NCBI GenBank assembly: GCA_947177635.1
Contig: CAMWVQ010000005.1
Location: 1-64,000 of the forward strand
Reading direction: 5' to 3'
DNA length: 64,000 nucleotides
Source of the DNA: an uncultured Porphyromonadaceae bacterium
Lineage (GTDB): Bacteria > Bacteroidota > Bacteroidia > Bacteroidales > Muribaculaceae
Of this stretch, positions 44,300 to 53,071 are shown piece after piece. The notes below the pieces were generated by a model that was not told the origin of the DNA, did no database searches, and saw only the letters and a list, made by a program, of their open reading frames with translations. Position 1 is the stretch's first letter, and every line of letters begins with the position of its first letter. Both the position numbers and the translations under genes were made by a program.

Positions 44300-44788
44300 T
44301 CACTTCACGGCAGACTTCACCTGCTCGAAAAGCTCGGTCTCAGCCCCGTCGTGATAGCCGGAATGGGAATACACCACATTGCCGGCGCCGTCGAGAAGCA
44401 GCACATGCGGCACTGCCTGTACCCCTACCCCCCGGGCAAGCTCACTGTTGGAGTCAAGCAGCACGGTATAGGGCCAGTCGTGGGAGGCGACGAGCGAACG
44501 GACCTTGTCGGCATCCTGGGCCTTGTCAATCGACACGGCGACAAGCTCCACGCCGGTCTCCTCCTGCCAGTCTTCATAAACCTGCTCTATGGCGGCAAGC
44601 TCCCTCATGCAAGGCTTGCACCATGTGGCGAAGAAGCTCACGATTACCGGCTTCCCGGAGGTGCCGATGTCTGCCGCGCTGACATTCTCTCCGTCGAGAT
44701 TCTGCAGCTGCACCGAAGGGAGTCCGGCGGCGGCAGACAGAGAAGAGACCGCCACAACTGCCGCTATCATCAAATTCCTAAGCGTCAT
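44300..44788 (-). CDS. TlpA-like periplasmic thioredoxin
   Basis: The ATG at 44788 opens a signal peptide MTLRNLMIAAVVAVSSLSAAAG (162 residues); the track start at 44809 is a TTG overlapping the upstream stop. The fold is clear: VIVSFFATWCKPCMRELAAIEQVY with the active pair CKPC, ELVAVSIDK, and the cis-Pro loop VQAVPHVLLLDGAG. It would reduce or exchange disulfides of exported proteins, and the Omp28-like proteins on either side of it in the operon are plausible partners. Confidence 0.88.
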   Translation of the reverse strand: MTLRNLMIAAVVAVSSLSAAAGLPSVQLQNLDGENVSAADIGTSGKPVIVSFFATWCKPCMRELAAIEQVYEDWQEETGVELVAVSIDKAQDADKVRSLVASHDWPYTVLLDSNSELARGVGVQAVPHVLLLDGAGNVVYSHSGYHDGAETELFEQVKSAVK

Positions 44789-44805
44789 ATCCTTCTTTAT
44801 TTCTG

Positions 44806-46143
44806 TCAACGTATAACTGTTTTCGAGACCTTACGTCCCTGACGCACAATGTAGATGCCCGGCGTGAGGTTGTCGGGGGAGACCTTCATGCCATCTATGG
44901 TGAAATACTCCTTGACTGCGTTTTCCAGGTCGACATCCTGAGCGACACCGGTGATGCCGGAAGCCTCGGCTATCGGGGCCCAGTCACAGTTGATGACAGC
45001 CTTGGACGAACTGTTGGAAAGCACGGCCACCACACGACACTTGTCGGGATTCTGGAGTATGTACTTGGAGACATTGCCGTTCTCCTTGATTTTGTTCACC
45101 GCCTCGAAGGTATGTTCGAAGGTGATTTCAACACGACCGTCAGTCTGCGGGACAGAGGCGGAGAAACCGCTCCCCGACTTCAGGGTGTTGGCTATGCAGA
45201 CATCATTGAACTCCACAGCCACATAGTCGCTGCCCTTGGTGAACACCTCCCAAAGGGGATCGCTCCACCCGCCTGATGTCCCGGCGTAGCCGTTGAATTG
45301 TTTCCAGGATTTCGTGGTGCCGGTCAGACCATCCTCAACCAGCACTAATTCTATCTGGCATTCACCGTCGGAGACATAATTGGCGAATTCGACAGTAGCC
45401 TTGGCGTAAGCCTGGCTATGCTCCTCGTCAAGCCATTCGGCGGTCTCCAGCGTGACGGCCGCCGACGCGAGCGAGTTGACGGTGCGTATGGCTGAAGCTC
45501 CGGCCGTAGCTCCCGATCCTGTGTTGTTTGGGTCGTTGGTGCTGCGGTTCACCCTGATGGTGGGGGCATAATTTGTCTGCTGCGGAACGCTGAATGTGGA
45601 TACCGCCATCGGGTCGCCGCCGTGGTAGGCGATGCCGACAACTGCATCGGAATAATCACGGCGGATACCCTCCATCGCCACATATCCCTGGGGACAATAG
45701 CCACACCATGTGCCGGTGTAGTCCTCAACCAACACACGGTGTACAGGGACGAACGAAGTGGTTATCACCTTGCCCGAGACAGGCGTCTTGGAGACTTCGA
45801 CGCCGTTGACGGCCGTAACCTGGAGTTTTACTACAGTCGTGGCATCCTCCTCGTCGGGAGCCACACCCTTCATCTCCACATACCGCTTCCCGTCGACCTC
45901 TATCGGAGCGAATTCGATTGTGAAGCTACGGTCTTCATACCCATCCACTATCTGGGTATAAGTGAGTGACGTGAGCGGTTCGGTGCCTTTGTTTGTCACC
46001 ATGTTGTAAAACCGGAATTCCTGTCCAGGCTCGGCGTAGGTATTGCCGAATGCCATCATAGACATGTCAACTGAAGCTTTGGCGGAAGGAGTCGCCAGGG
46101 CGGTCAGCCCGAGTAATGTGATGCTGGGTAAAAATTTCTTCAT
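44806..46143 (-). CDS. Omp28-related secreted protein with CGYC motif and T9SS-like C-terminus
   Basis: With the ATG at 46143 the protein has a signal peptide MKKFLPSITLLGLTALATPSAKA and 445 residues. An N-terminal Ig-like domain (about 25-130) is followed by VEDYTGTWCGYCPQGYVAMEGI, the Omp28 signature with the pair CGYC. It ends YFTIDGMKVSPDNLTPGIYIVRQGRKVSKTVIR, which looks like a T9SS sorting domain. It is the first gene of the extracytoplasmic redox cluster and has its own good promoter with a leader of about 105 nt. Confidence 0.82.
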   Translation of the reverse strand: MKKFLPSITLLGLTALATPSAKASVDMSMMAFGNTYAEPGQEFRFYNMVTNKGTEPLTSLTYTQIVDGYEDRSFTIEFAPIEVDGKRYVEMKGVAPDEEDATTVVKLQVTAVNGVEVSKTPVSGKVITTSFVPVHRVLVEDYTGTWCGYCPQGYVAMEGIRRDYSDAVVGIAYHGGDPMAVSTFSVPQQTNYAPTIRVNRSTNDPNNTGSGATAGASAIRTVNSLASAAVTLETAEWLDEEHSQAYAKATVEFANYVSDGECQIELVLVEDGLTGTTKSWKQFNGYAGTSGGWSDPLWEVFTKGSDYVAVEFNDVCIANTLKSGSGFSASVPQTDGRVEITFEHTFEAVNKIKENGNVSKYILQNPDKCRVVAVLSNSSSKAVINCDWAPIAEASGITGVAQDVDLENAVKEYFTIDGMKVSPDNLTPGIYIVRQGRKVSKTVIR

Positions 46144-46255
46144 ATTAGCACCTTTTTTTAGATTGATAATTGATGATGCACACAAGAAGCCCGCAGGTTG
46201 CCCGTTGGTTCTTATCTTGTCAGTAGTGAAAAGAGGTGGAGAGATTTCCACGCCG

Positions 46256-46286
46256 CAAATTTAACAAAAGTTTTTAACATCCCAAA
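46256..46286 (-). promoter_or_regulatory. Promoter of the Omp28/TlpA/DUF6029 cluster
   Basis: On the minus strand TTTG, a 19-bp spacer and TAAATTTG are present. The predicted leader before the start at 46143 is about 105 nt. Together with the terminator at 46400, these fill the 46144-46485 gap. Confidence 0.68.
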
Positions 46287-46399
46287 ATATATTGACAAAA
46301 TGTTTATTCCAAATCACAAACACCCGACATTTTGCCACACGGTCGAATCAAGCGAAGATAACCGCCGGGGTGAACAGTGACCACATCATACAAAAAACA

Positions 46400-46439
46400 G
46401 GCCGGTGTGTCAACATTCATCCTTGTTGACACACCGGCC
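46400..46439 (-). terminator. Rho-independent terminator of the coiled-coil lipoprotein gene
   Basis: A perfect 16-bp stem (GGCCGGTGTGTCAACA with its complement) and an 8-nt loop are followed on the minus strand by TGTTTTTTG. Confidence 0.85.
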
Positions 46440-46485
46440 GATATCATTGGCTGCGGAGAGGCCGCAGAAAAATCAGTCAGTCTTT

Positions 46486-47367
46486 TCAGTCAGTCTTTAT
46501 GATTAGGAAATTAGACTGGTTCCAGAAGCGGGTGGGGTTGGTGATCTTGAGAATCTTCATTCCGTTGGCACCGTCCACAAGCTCGTAGGAGTCTGAGGGC
46601 TGGTTTGTCATCACCTTGGCCTTCTTCGAACCGAGGTTGATGGTGCGGAGCGAACGCTTGTCTCCGGTTGTGAAATAGCTCTGGTCGAAATTCTCGGGCA
46701 TTATCTTTGTCTTGCGGAGGAATCCAGACTCCATCAGGTTGTGGGCCTTGAGCTCCTTGCCAGTACCGATGGCATAGTAGCAGAGGTTCATCTCGTTGTT
46801 GAGTTCGACAGCCCTGCGTTCAGCGTCCTGGCGGGCGGTGGACTCAACCTCCACGACTGTGGTCAGGGAGTCTTTCTGCTGGCCGAGCTGGTCTACGGAG
46901 CGGCTCAGCCCCTGAATCTGTATGTTGGCGTCGGCGAGCTGGGTGCGCAGCCCTTCGATGGTCTTTTCCTGGTCGGCAATCTGGGTTTTGAGGTTTGCAA
47001 TCGCGCGCTGCAGGGTGGCGTTGTTCTGGTTGCTGGCTGCGAGCTGCTGCTCAAGCTGCTCCAGACGCTGACGGCGCTGTTCGAGGGCATTCTGAATCTG
47101 CTCCATATCCTCGCGTATCTGGCGGCGCTTGTCGGGAGTCTCAGCTCCGAGCCCGCCCGAACTGAGGATGTTCTCCATCTGTTTGATCTGGTTCATACCC
47201 TCGGTGATGTCGTTGAGAATGACAAGGAGGGAATCCTGGTTTGCCAGGGCAACATGAAGGGAATCAGAAGTGGTCGGGCCTCCGGCCTGGTTTCCATCCT
47301 TGTTCTGACAGGCTGCCAGCATGGCGAGGGCCGCAACGGCCACGAAGCCTAATTTCATGATTTTCAT
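46486..47367 (-). CDS. Coiled-coil lipoprotein, unknown role
   Basis: The start at 47367 gives a lipoprotein signal MKIMKLGFVAVAALAMLAAC (293 residues); the track start at 47487 lies inside rsmI. Residues about 75-190 form a long coiled coil full of Q, E, L and R (EQRRQRLEQLEQQLAASNQN). A compact C-terminal domain has NLCYYAIGTGKELKAHNL, FDQSYFTTGDKRSLRTINL and KVMTNQPSDSYEL. I have seen similar Bacteroidales proteins annotated only as hypothetical. The stop region is duplicated: AAGACTGACTGA occurs twice in tandem, giving a second stop. Confidence 0.68.
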   Translation of the reverse strand: MKIMKLGFVAVAALAMLAACQNKDGNQAGGPTTSDSLHVALANQDSLLVILNDITEGMNQIKQMENILSSGGLGAETPDKRRQIREDMEQIQNALEQRRQRLEQLEQQLAASNQNNATLQRAIANLKTQIADQEKTIEGLRTQLADANIQIQGLSRSVDQLGQQKDSLTTVVEVESTARQDAERRAVELNNEMNLCYYAIGTGKELKAHNLMESGFLRKTKIMPENFDQSYFTTGDKRSLRTINLGSKKAKVMTNQPSDSYELVDGANGMKILKITNPTRFWNQSNFLIIKTD

Positions 47368-47422
47368 AATTGAAACAGTTAAAACGTGGTTAGATTTTCT
47401 TAATTGTAAACACTTCGGCGAC

Positions 47423-48175
47423 TTATTCGCCGGAGGGGTCGGGACGATACTTGTTGCGGTGGACTTTCCGCTCCTCGCGACTCGCACGGTTGCCCGACAC
47501 TACTATAACGATTTCACCCCTCGGATTGTTCTGCGTGAAATATTCGGCGAGTTCTCCGAGGGTGGCGTTATGCGTTGAATTATGAAGTTTCGATATTTCT
47601 CTCGACACGGAAGCGTCGCGGTCTGAACCACACACTTCGGCCAGCTCGCGCAGTGTCTTTACCAGCCGCAGCGGCGACTCATATATTATAAAGGTGCGCT
47701 CGTCGGCCGCGAGCTGGGCCAATCGGGTGGCCCTCCCCTTCTTGGGCGGCAGGAACCCCTCGAAACAGAAACGTTCGCAAGGGAGGCCGGAATTGACCAG
47801 CGCGGGGACAAATGCCGTAGGCCCCGGGAGGGTCTCCACCTCAACCCCGGCCTGGCGACACTCCCTCACAAGCATGAAGCCCGGGTCAGAGATTGCAGGA
47901 GTACCCGCATCGGAAATCAATGCCATCACCTCACCTCCGAGCATCCGGTCGACAAGGGGCTTGACGGTCTCATGCTCGTTGAACTTGTGATGCGAGGCAA
48001 GCGGGGTCGCTATTTCAAAATGACGGGTTATGACGGCTGAGGTGCGTGTGTCCTCGGCAAGAATCAGGTTGGCGTTCCTGAGCGTCTCCACAGCCCGGGG
48101 AGCCATGTCGCCGAGGTTTCCGACCGGAGTCGGCACCACATACAGTTTGCCTGCGCCTTTTATTTTTTCGGTCAT
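47423..48175 (-). CDS. rsmI: 16S rRNA (cytidine-1402 2'-O) methyltransferase RsmI
   Basis: The ATG at 48175 opens MTEKIKGAGKLYVVPTPVGNLGD (250 residues). Family marks include the GNLGD loop, LAEDTRTSAVITRHF, LISDAGTPAISDPGF and LPGPTAFVPALVNSGLP. The tetrapyrrole-methylase fold methylates the ribose of C1402 in 16S rRNA. It follows the acidic protein gene after 12 nt, suggesting a shared transcript. Confidence 0.95.
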   Translation of the reverse strand: MTEKIKGAGKLYVVPTPVGNLGDMAPRAVETLRNANLILAEDTRTSAVITRHFEIATPLASHHKFNEHETVKPLVDRMLGGEVMALISDAGTPAISDPGFMLVRECRQAGVEVETLPGPTAFVPALVNSGLPCERFCFEGFLPPKKGRATRLAQLAADERTFIIYESPLRLVKTLRELAEVCGSDRDASVSREISKLHNSTHNATLGELAEYFTQNNPRGEIVIVVSGNRASREERKVHRNKYRPDPSGE

Positions 48176-48187
48176 ATTCAACTGTTG

Positions 48188-49090
48188 TTACAAGAATGAG
48201 GAAAGAGACTGATAAAACTCCTTGCCGGGAGACTCGTCGAGATTCAGGGCAAGACGCTCCACGAGGTACTCCCGGAGGGCCTGGCGGTCGGGGAGCATCG
48301 ATATCCTTACCAACGCCTCCATCATCTGCTGACGCGAGCCGCCGAAAATCTCCCGGCGGTAATAGAAAGCGTCATTGATGGAGAAAGCCCTGTAGAGGTC
48401 GGCCGGCGTGATATTCCTGTTGTCGGATTTCTGTTCGACAGGCTGTTCGACAGGCTCTTCGGCAGGCTGTTCAACCACTTCCGGCTGCTGCTCCCCCCTG
48501 TCGGGACTCTCCTCTGTCGCAGCATCGCTATTCTCCGACGGGGCGGCGACAGTTTCAGAGGATGAGACAACCACAGGCTCCACATCACCCTCCGGCTCAG
48601 TGTCAGGTTCAGGTTCAATCACCACATCTGCTGTTTCCTCAACCTCCTCTTCCCGGGGGCAGTCTTCAATATCCGCATTTGCGTCTGTCTCCTCCTCAAA
48701 TTCTGCACTCTCAGCTTCCGCGTCAGCATCATCGGTCGCGTCATCAGCAGCGTCGGATGACGCCACCTCTTCGGCGACCGGCTCCTCATTCCCCTCCGCT
48801 TCACGTTTCTCCGCTTCGGGAATGATGTCTTCGGCCGCCGGAATCTCCTCCTGGGCCTCTTCCGCCGGGGTCTCAACCTCCGTTTCAGGCAGTTCGGAAA
48901 CCATCTCTTCCGGGGCCGGAGATTCCTCTTCCACTGAAGGTTCATCTACGGTCGCGGCCAGTTCGGCCAATGAGATTATCTTGAGTTTCAGGCCGTCAGG
49001 CAACGTGTCGCGCTCCGCGTCCTTTATCAGGAGCAGCTCTTCGGCTATGTCAGCCGTCAGCCCGAGCATACGGTCTATTACTGGATTCAT
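48188..49090 (-). CDS. Highly acidic, mostly disordered protein with conserved ends
   Basis: The ATG at 49090 opens MNPVIDRMLGLTADIAEELL, about 300 residues. A short N-terminal helical part (1-45) is followed by about 170 residues made mostly of E, A, D, P, V and S, clearly disordered and strongly acidic. A helical C-terminal domain follows (ADLYRAFSINDAFYYRREIFGGS... LPDRQALREYLVERLAL). I recall a similar C-terminal block in other Bacteroidales hypothetical proteins. No enzymatic motif is visible. It lies between the dacB-like gene (25 nt) and rsmI (12 nt) on the same strand. Confidence 0.7.
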   Translation of the reverse strand: MNPVIDRMLGLTADIAEELLLIKDAERDTLPDGLKLKIISLAELAATVDEPSVEEESPAPEEMVSELPETEVETPAEEAQEEIPAAEDIIPEAEKREAEGNEEPVAEEVASSDAADDATDDADAEAESAEFEEETDANADIEDCPREEEVEETADVVIEPEPDTEPEGDVEPVVVSSSETVAAPSENSDAATEESPDRGEQQPEVVEQPAEEPVEQPVEQKSDNRNITPADLYRAFSINDAFYYRREIFGGSRQQMMEALVRISMLPDRQALREYLVERLALNLDESPGKEFYQSLSSFL

Positions 49091-49115
49091 CTTGATGTGG
49101 TTTAATGTTGGAGAA

Positions 49116-50351
49116 TCAGAATTGCTGTTTGAGGAAGCGGGCGATGGCATCGCGCACCTCGGCCCTCTTGCAGAAGAAGTCATTGACGAGAATCACCACG
49201 GCGTGGGTCGGCTTGCCTTCGCTGTCGAGCTTGTATCCCGCATAGCAATGCACTCCGTTCATACTGCCGCTTTTGAGGGCGAGCCGTCCCTGTAGGGGAG
49301 TGCCTTTGAGAAGCGTCTTCACCGTGCCCTCCTCCCCTACAAGGGGGAAAAGGGAGACATACGACACAGCCCCGCCCCGACGCCCGGCCATCTTCTCAAG
49401 CAGGTCGGCCATGAAACGGGCGGTAACCCGGTTGTTGCGCGAAAGACCCGAGCCGTCGTGGATGTCGGTGATGTCGAAATCTACGCCTCGCGAGGAAAGC
49501 AGACGCCGTTCGCGGGCAATCGCCGCCGAACGGGGTTGTCCGGGAGCCAGTAATCTCAACATCCCTTCGGCGAAAAGGTTGTCGGAACGGCTCATAAGGT
49601 TGTCGAGAATCTCTCCGCCACGCGGCGAACGGTGAACCAGAATCTCCGCCAGCGGCTCGCCGGAGGTGTCGACGGTCTGCCAGCAGACGGTCACCCCCTC
49701 CGTGGCAAGCCGGTTCTCAAGGGCCTCGCCGAACGACTCCGACGGGCTTTCCATCGCCTTGTCGCCGACGCGGTTGTCTCGGTAGTTGAGGGCATACAGC
49801 CCGGCACCATATTCATACCTGAGGTCTGACAGCTCCCAACGGTCGCAGGGGCCATCGTCGGGGAACGATGAGGTATCGACCTGTATCTCCCCCTCGACAA
49901 CGCGTATCCCGGCATTTTTCACAGCCCTGACTATCTCGTTGACGAAAGATGGATTCGATGGGAACTGCGCGCTCTCTATCGTGGGGTCGCCGTTGCCGGC
50001 AATCACAAGGTCACCCAGCAGGGTGCCGTCCTCGATTCTGCCCCGGGTGTAGACGCGGGTCTCGAAACGGGCGGTGTCGAGACCGGCCTCGATGGCGGCG
50101 GCCGCCGTCAGGCATTTCATCGTGCTGGCGGGCAGCATCGCTTTGTAGGGGTTCTGACTGACCACATCCTCGCCGGTTGCAAGGTCGCGCACCACCACCG
50201 CCACAGAGGAAGCCCTGTCACGGGAAAAGGGGATGACAGACCCGGCATCAGCCCGGAACACCCCGGCCAGCATTACAGCAACCACAAGAGCCAGCCCCGG
50301 CCAGAAGCGGCATTTCACCTGATATGATATGTTGTTGTTTTTTATCTCCAT
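49116..50351 (-). CDS. dacB: D-alanyl-D-alanine carboxypeptidase/endopeptidase (PBP4, S13)
   Basis: The 411-residue protein has a signal region (about 1-36). The three active-site motifs are present: SxxK in LPASTMKCL, SxN in SRSDNLFAE, and KTG-like KSGSMNG. NGDPTIESAQF and the PBP4-type inserted domain lie between. It trims peptidoglycan peptide side chains in the periplasm. It is slightly shorter than E. coli DacB. It heads the minus-strand run dacB, acidic protein, rsmI and is divergent from the TetR gene. Confidence 0.9.
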   Translation of the reverse strand: MEIKNNNISYQVKCRFWPGLALVVAVMLAGVFRADAGSVIPFSRDRASSVAVVVRDLATGEDVVSQNPYKAMLPASTMKCLTAAAAIEAGLDTARFETRVYTRGRIEDGTLLGDLVIAGNGDPTIESAQFPSNPSFVNEIVRAVKNAGIRVVEGEIQVDTSSFPDDGPCDRWELSDLRYEYGAGLYALNYRDNRVGDKAMESPSESFGEALENRLATEGVTVCWQTVDTSGEPLAEILVHRSPRGGEILDNLMSRSDNLFAEGMLRLLAPGQPRSAAIARERRLLSSRGVDFDITDIHDGSGLSRNNRVTARFMADLLEKMAGRRGGAVSYVSLFPLVGEEGTVKTLLKGTPLQGRLALKSGSMNGVHCYAGYKLDSEGKPTHAVVILVNDFFCKRAEVRDAIARFLKQQF

Positions 50352-50562
50352 TTCAGCCTACGAATTTACTAAACAATCCATCTTTAAACAAACTTTTAAG
50401 GGCAAAACAGTGTCAACTCAACCAAAATCGGCGTTTTTTCCCGAGGGTTTTCCGTTTTATCCCATTTTTTTCGTAACTTCGCAGATTGAATCGGCCTCTC
50501 TTCACCCCGACCTCTCTCCGCTCATCATCAACCCTCACCGGCCGTCACGGCTACAAAAAAGC

Positions 50563-51174
50563 ATGGCACTCAAAACCCGCGACAAACTTATAGAAGTTGC
50601 CCGTCAGCTCTTCGCCCACAAGGGGGTGGAAAACACCACCATGCTCGACATCGCCAACGCCTCGGAGAAGGGACGCCGCACAATCTACACTTACTTCAAG
50701 AACAAGCGCGAGATTCACCAGGCCGTGATAGAGCGGGAAAGCGAACAGATTGTCAGCCGTGAACGTCAGATACTCGAATCAGACGAGAGCTGTTCGCGCA
50801 AATTGCGCCAGTTCATGGAGGCGAGGTTCCAGATTCTGATATGTCCGACCGGACGGCGCGAACGCCAGGACACAGTCCCCCTGCTCATGCGCCTTGATGT
50901 CACCCGCGCCGAAAAGACGCGCCGCCTGGCCGCCCGCAAGGAAATCGAAATACTGAAAGAGATTCTCGACGAGGGGAAACGCAGCGGGGAATTCTCCGCC
51001 ACCCAGGCCGACCGCGCCCTGTCGATGATAATAACATTGATGAAAGGGGCTGACGCTCCGGGTCTGGCGCTCAACCTTGACGACGCGCATACCGACCTCG
51101 AGCAGGCGCGCCGCGACATCATCGACTTCGTAATCGCCGGCATCGCCCCACGCGTCACCACCACGCCCGACTGA
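50563..51174 (+). CDS. TetR/AcrR-family transcriptional regulator
   Basis: The ORF in the track begins at 50329, but the ATG at 50563 opens MALKTRDKLIEVARQLFAHKGVENTTML, the standard TetR start (203 residues). The helix-turn-helix continues through NASEKGRRTIYTYFKNKREI. The C-terminal helical domain has no recognised ligand motif. It lies 45 nt upstream of fabG on the same strand and may control membrane-lipid genes; that is inference. A near-consensus TAACTTCG box precedes it at about 50471. Confidence 0.88.
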   Translation: MALKTRDKLIEVARQLFAHKGVENTTMLDIANASEKGRRTIYTYFKNKREIHQAVIERESEQIVSRERQILESDESCSRKLRQFMEARFQILICPTGRRERQDTVPLLMRLDVTRAEKTRRLAARKEIEILKEILDEGKRSGEFSATQADRALSMIITLMKGADAPGLALNLDDAHTDLEQARRDIIDFVIAGIAPRVTTTPD

Positions 51175-51219
51175 CACCGACACTGAAACTCAAACGATAA
51201 ACTTTCATATATCACCATC

Positions 51220-51966
51220 ATGAAATTACTCGAAGGAAAAACCGCGCTCATCACCGGCGCCGCCCGCGGAATCGGAAAGGAAATCGCGATCCGCTTTGCC
51301 AAAGAAGGTGCAAACATCGCCTTCACCGACCTCGTCATCGATGAGAACGGAAAGAAAACCGAGGAGGAAATCGCCGCCCTCGGTGTAAAAGTAAAGGGCT
51401 ACGCCTCCAACGCCGCCGACTTCGCCCAGACCGAAGAGGTGGTAAAGGAAGTCCACAAGGATTTCGGCTCGATTGACATCCTGGTCAACAACGCCGGTAT
51501 CACCAAAGACGGACTCATGATGCGCATGACCGAGGCCCAGTGGGACGCTGTCATCGCCGTCAACCTCAAGAGCGCATTCAACTTCATCCACGCAGTGCTG
51601 CCCATCATGCTCCGCCAGCGCAGCGGCTCCATCATCAACATGGCATCTGTTGTCGGCGTACACGGCAACGCAGGCCAGAGCAACTACGCCGCCTCCAAGG
51701 CCGGCCTCATCGCCCTCGCCAAGAGTATCGCCCAGGAAGTCGGTTCACGCGGCATCCGCGCCAACGCCATCGCCCCCGGCTTCATCGAGACAGCCATGAC
51801 CGCCGCCCTCCCCGACGAGGTGCGCAAGGAGTGGGCGATGAAGATACCCCTGCGTCGCGCAGGCAAGGTCGACGACATCGCCGACGTGGCAACCTTCCTC
51901 GCCTCCGACATGTCATCCTACGTCACCGGCCAGGTAATCCAGGTTGACGGCGGTATGAACATGTAA
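51220..51966 (+). CDS. fabG: 3-oxoacyl-[ACP] reductase
   Basis: The 248-residue length matches FabG. The NADPH motif ITGAARGIGKEIA, LVNNAGITKDGLMMRM, the catalytic Ser in INMASVVGVHGNAGQ, the YAASK pair, and VTGQVIQVDGGM at the end are all intact. It carries out the first reduction of fatty-acid elongation. It is followed by a strong terminator and preceded by a TetR gene, so the two may form an operon. Confidence 0.93.
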   Translation: MKLLEGKTALITGAARGIGKEIAIRFAKEGANIAFTDLVIDENGKKTEEEIAALGVKVKGYASNAADFAQTEEVVKEVHKDFGSIDILVNNAGITKDGLMMRMTEAQWDAVIAVNLKSAFNFIHAVLPIMLRQRSGSIINMASVVGVHGNAGQSNYAASKAGLIALAKSIAQEVGSRGIRANAIAPGFIETAMTAALPDEVRKEWAMKIPLRRAGKVDDIADVATFLASDMSSYVTGQVIQVDGGMNM

Positions 51967-51995
51967 TCCATACACCCGTAAAGAACCAACTACTT

Positions 51996-52042
51996 AAAAA
52001 TCAGAGAGACAGCTTCCACAGAAACTGCCTCTCTGATTTTTT
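51996..52042 (+). terminator. Rho-independent terminator after fabG
   Basis: The stem AATCAGAGAG/CTCTCTGATT is extended by a CAG/CTG pair across one mismatch and followed by a run of eight T. Confidence 0.85.
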
Positions 52043-52155
52043 TTGAAAAAAAATGGCCGGGGATGTCACCTTCGGGAGCCACAGTGTGTCTATATTACGA
52101 GATGTCTCGAAAACAACATTAGACAACAATAACAACACTTAACTTAAATAGAATC

Positions 52156-52572
52156 ATGGAAGGTATAATAGCAACCTCAATTCCCATCTTCATCTGTGTC
52201 GTGCTTCCCGCCCTCATCGTATGGATTGTTTTCCGCGCGAGCATGAACAACGACAACAAACGCGCCGAAGTGCTGATCAAGGCAATCGAGTCAAACAACG
52301 GCATAGATGCCGACAGGCTCGCCGACGCCCTCGCCAAGCCCCGCAAGACAGCCCGCGAGATTCTCAACCTCCGCCTGCTCCGCGGATGCATCTTCTCGTT
52401 TATCGGTCTCGGATTCTTCGCCACTGCCCTATTCGCCAACAGCGAAGGGCTCCACTCCGACAACGTCACCATCCCGATGCTTGCAGGCAGCGTGTCATTG
52501 GCAATCGGTGTCAGCTACCTCATCGTCTACTTCGTCACACGCAAGCAGGCAGGCGCCTCCTCTGAAAAATAA
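52156..52572 (+). CDS. DUF6249-like small membrane protein
   Basis: The 138-residue protein has three hydrophobic helices (IIATSIPIFICVVLPALIVWIVF, GCIFSFIGLGFFATALF and MLAGSVSLAIGVSYLIVYFV). A soluble stretch lies between the first and second (ADRLADALAKPRKTAREILNL). This matches the DUF6249 pattern that I associate with genes next to ECF sigma factors in Bacteroidales. It is the first gene of a three-gene unit with only 2 nt before the sigma gene. It may sense membrane state, which is inference. Confidence 0.72.
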   Translation: MEGIIATSIPIFICVVLPALIVWIVFRASMNNDNKRAEVLIKAIESNNGIDADRLADALAKPRKTAREILNLRLLRGCIFSFIGLGFFATALFANSEGLHSDNVTIPMLAGSVSLAIGVSYLIVYFVTRKQAGASSEK

Positions 52573-52574
52573 CA

Positions 52575-53057
52575 ATGGACCGCGAGCAATTCATATCCCA
52601 TGTGAAGGGTTCACAGAAAGCACTCCGGCGCTTTCTGGTGGCCCTTTGCTGCGGTGACGCCGCGCTCGCCGACGACATCGCCCAGGAAGCCCTGATAAAA
52701 GCCTACCTCTCGTGTGACGGATTCAAAAAAACCGACAAGTTCAATGCCTGGATATACCGCATCGCCTACAACACCTTCCTGAACCACAAACGGTCTCAGC
52801 GGTTCACCACCGGCTACGAAGAGGCCACGGCCATTTCCGGGAGCGACAACGCCGACTCCTCATTCAGGTACCAGGCGCTGTACGCGGCCCTCAACCGGCT
52901 CCCAGGGAAAGAGCGCACCTCTGTCCTGCTCCATTACATGGAAGGATACTCCATCAAGGAGATAGCCGCCATCACGGAGTCATCAGAGGACGCGGTAAAG
53001 CAACACCTCTCGCGGGGACGCACGCATCTGCGCGGCCTGCTGGTCTCACCCTACTAA
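52575..53057 (+). CDS. ECF-type RNA polymerase sigma factor
   Basis: The 160-residue protein has sigma region 2 (DDIAQEALIKAYLSCDGFKKTDKFNAWIYRIAYNTFLNHKR) and region 4 (LPGKERTSVLLHYMEGYSIKEIAAITESSEDAVKQHLSRGRTHL). No region 3 is present, so it is an ECF factor. The flanking genes encode membrane proteins, and the last may be its anti-sigma factor. No TAnnTTTG box is found in the roughly 110 nt upstream of the operon, so it may drive its own promoter. Confidence 0.92.
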   Translation: MDREQFISHVKGSQKALRRFLVALCCGDAALADDIAQEALIKAYLSCDGFKKTDKFNAWIYRIAYNTFLNHKRSQRFTTGYEEATAISGSDNADSSFRYQALYAALNRLPGKERTSVLLHYMEGYSIKEIAAITESSEDAVKQHLSRGRTHLRGLLVSPY

Positions 53058-53071
53058 CAACTGCTTCAACT

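Noticed and set aside
48430-48480. Short tandem repeat GTTCGACAGGCT
   Set aside because: It encodes the EQPVEQP-type linker of the acidic protein and needs no separate explanation.
48408-49295. 295-codon Ser-rich plus-strand ORF
   Set aside because: Its Ser/Ala/Thr repeats are simply the reverse strand of the Glu/Ala-rich acidic protein gene.
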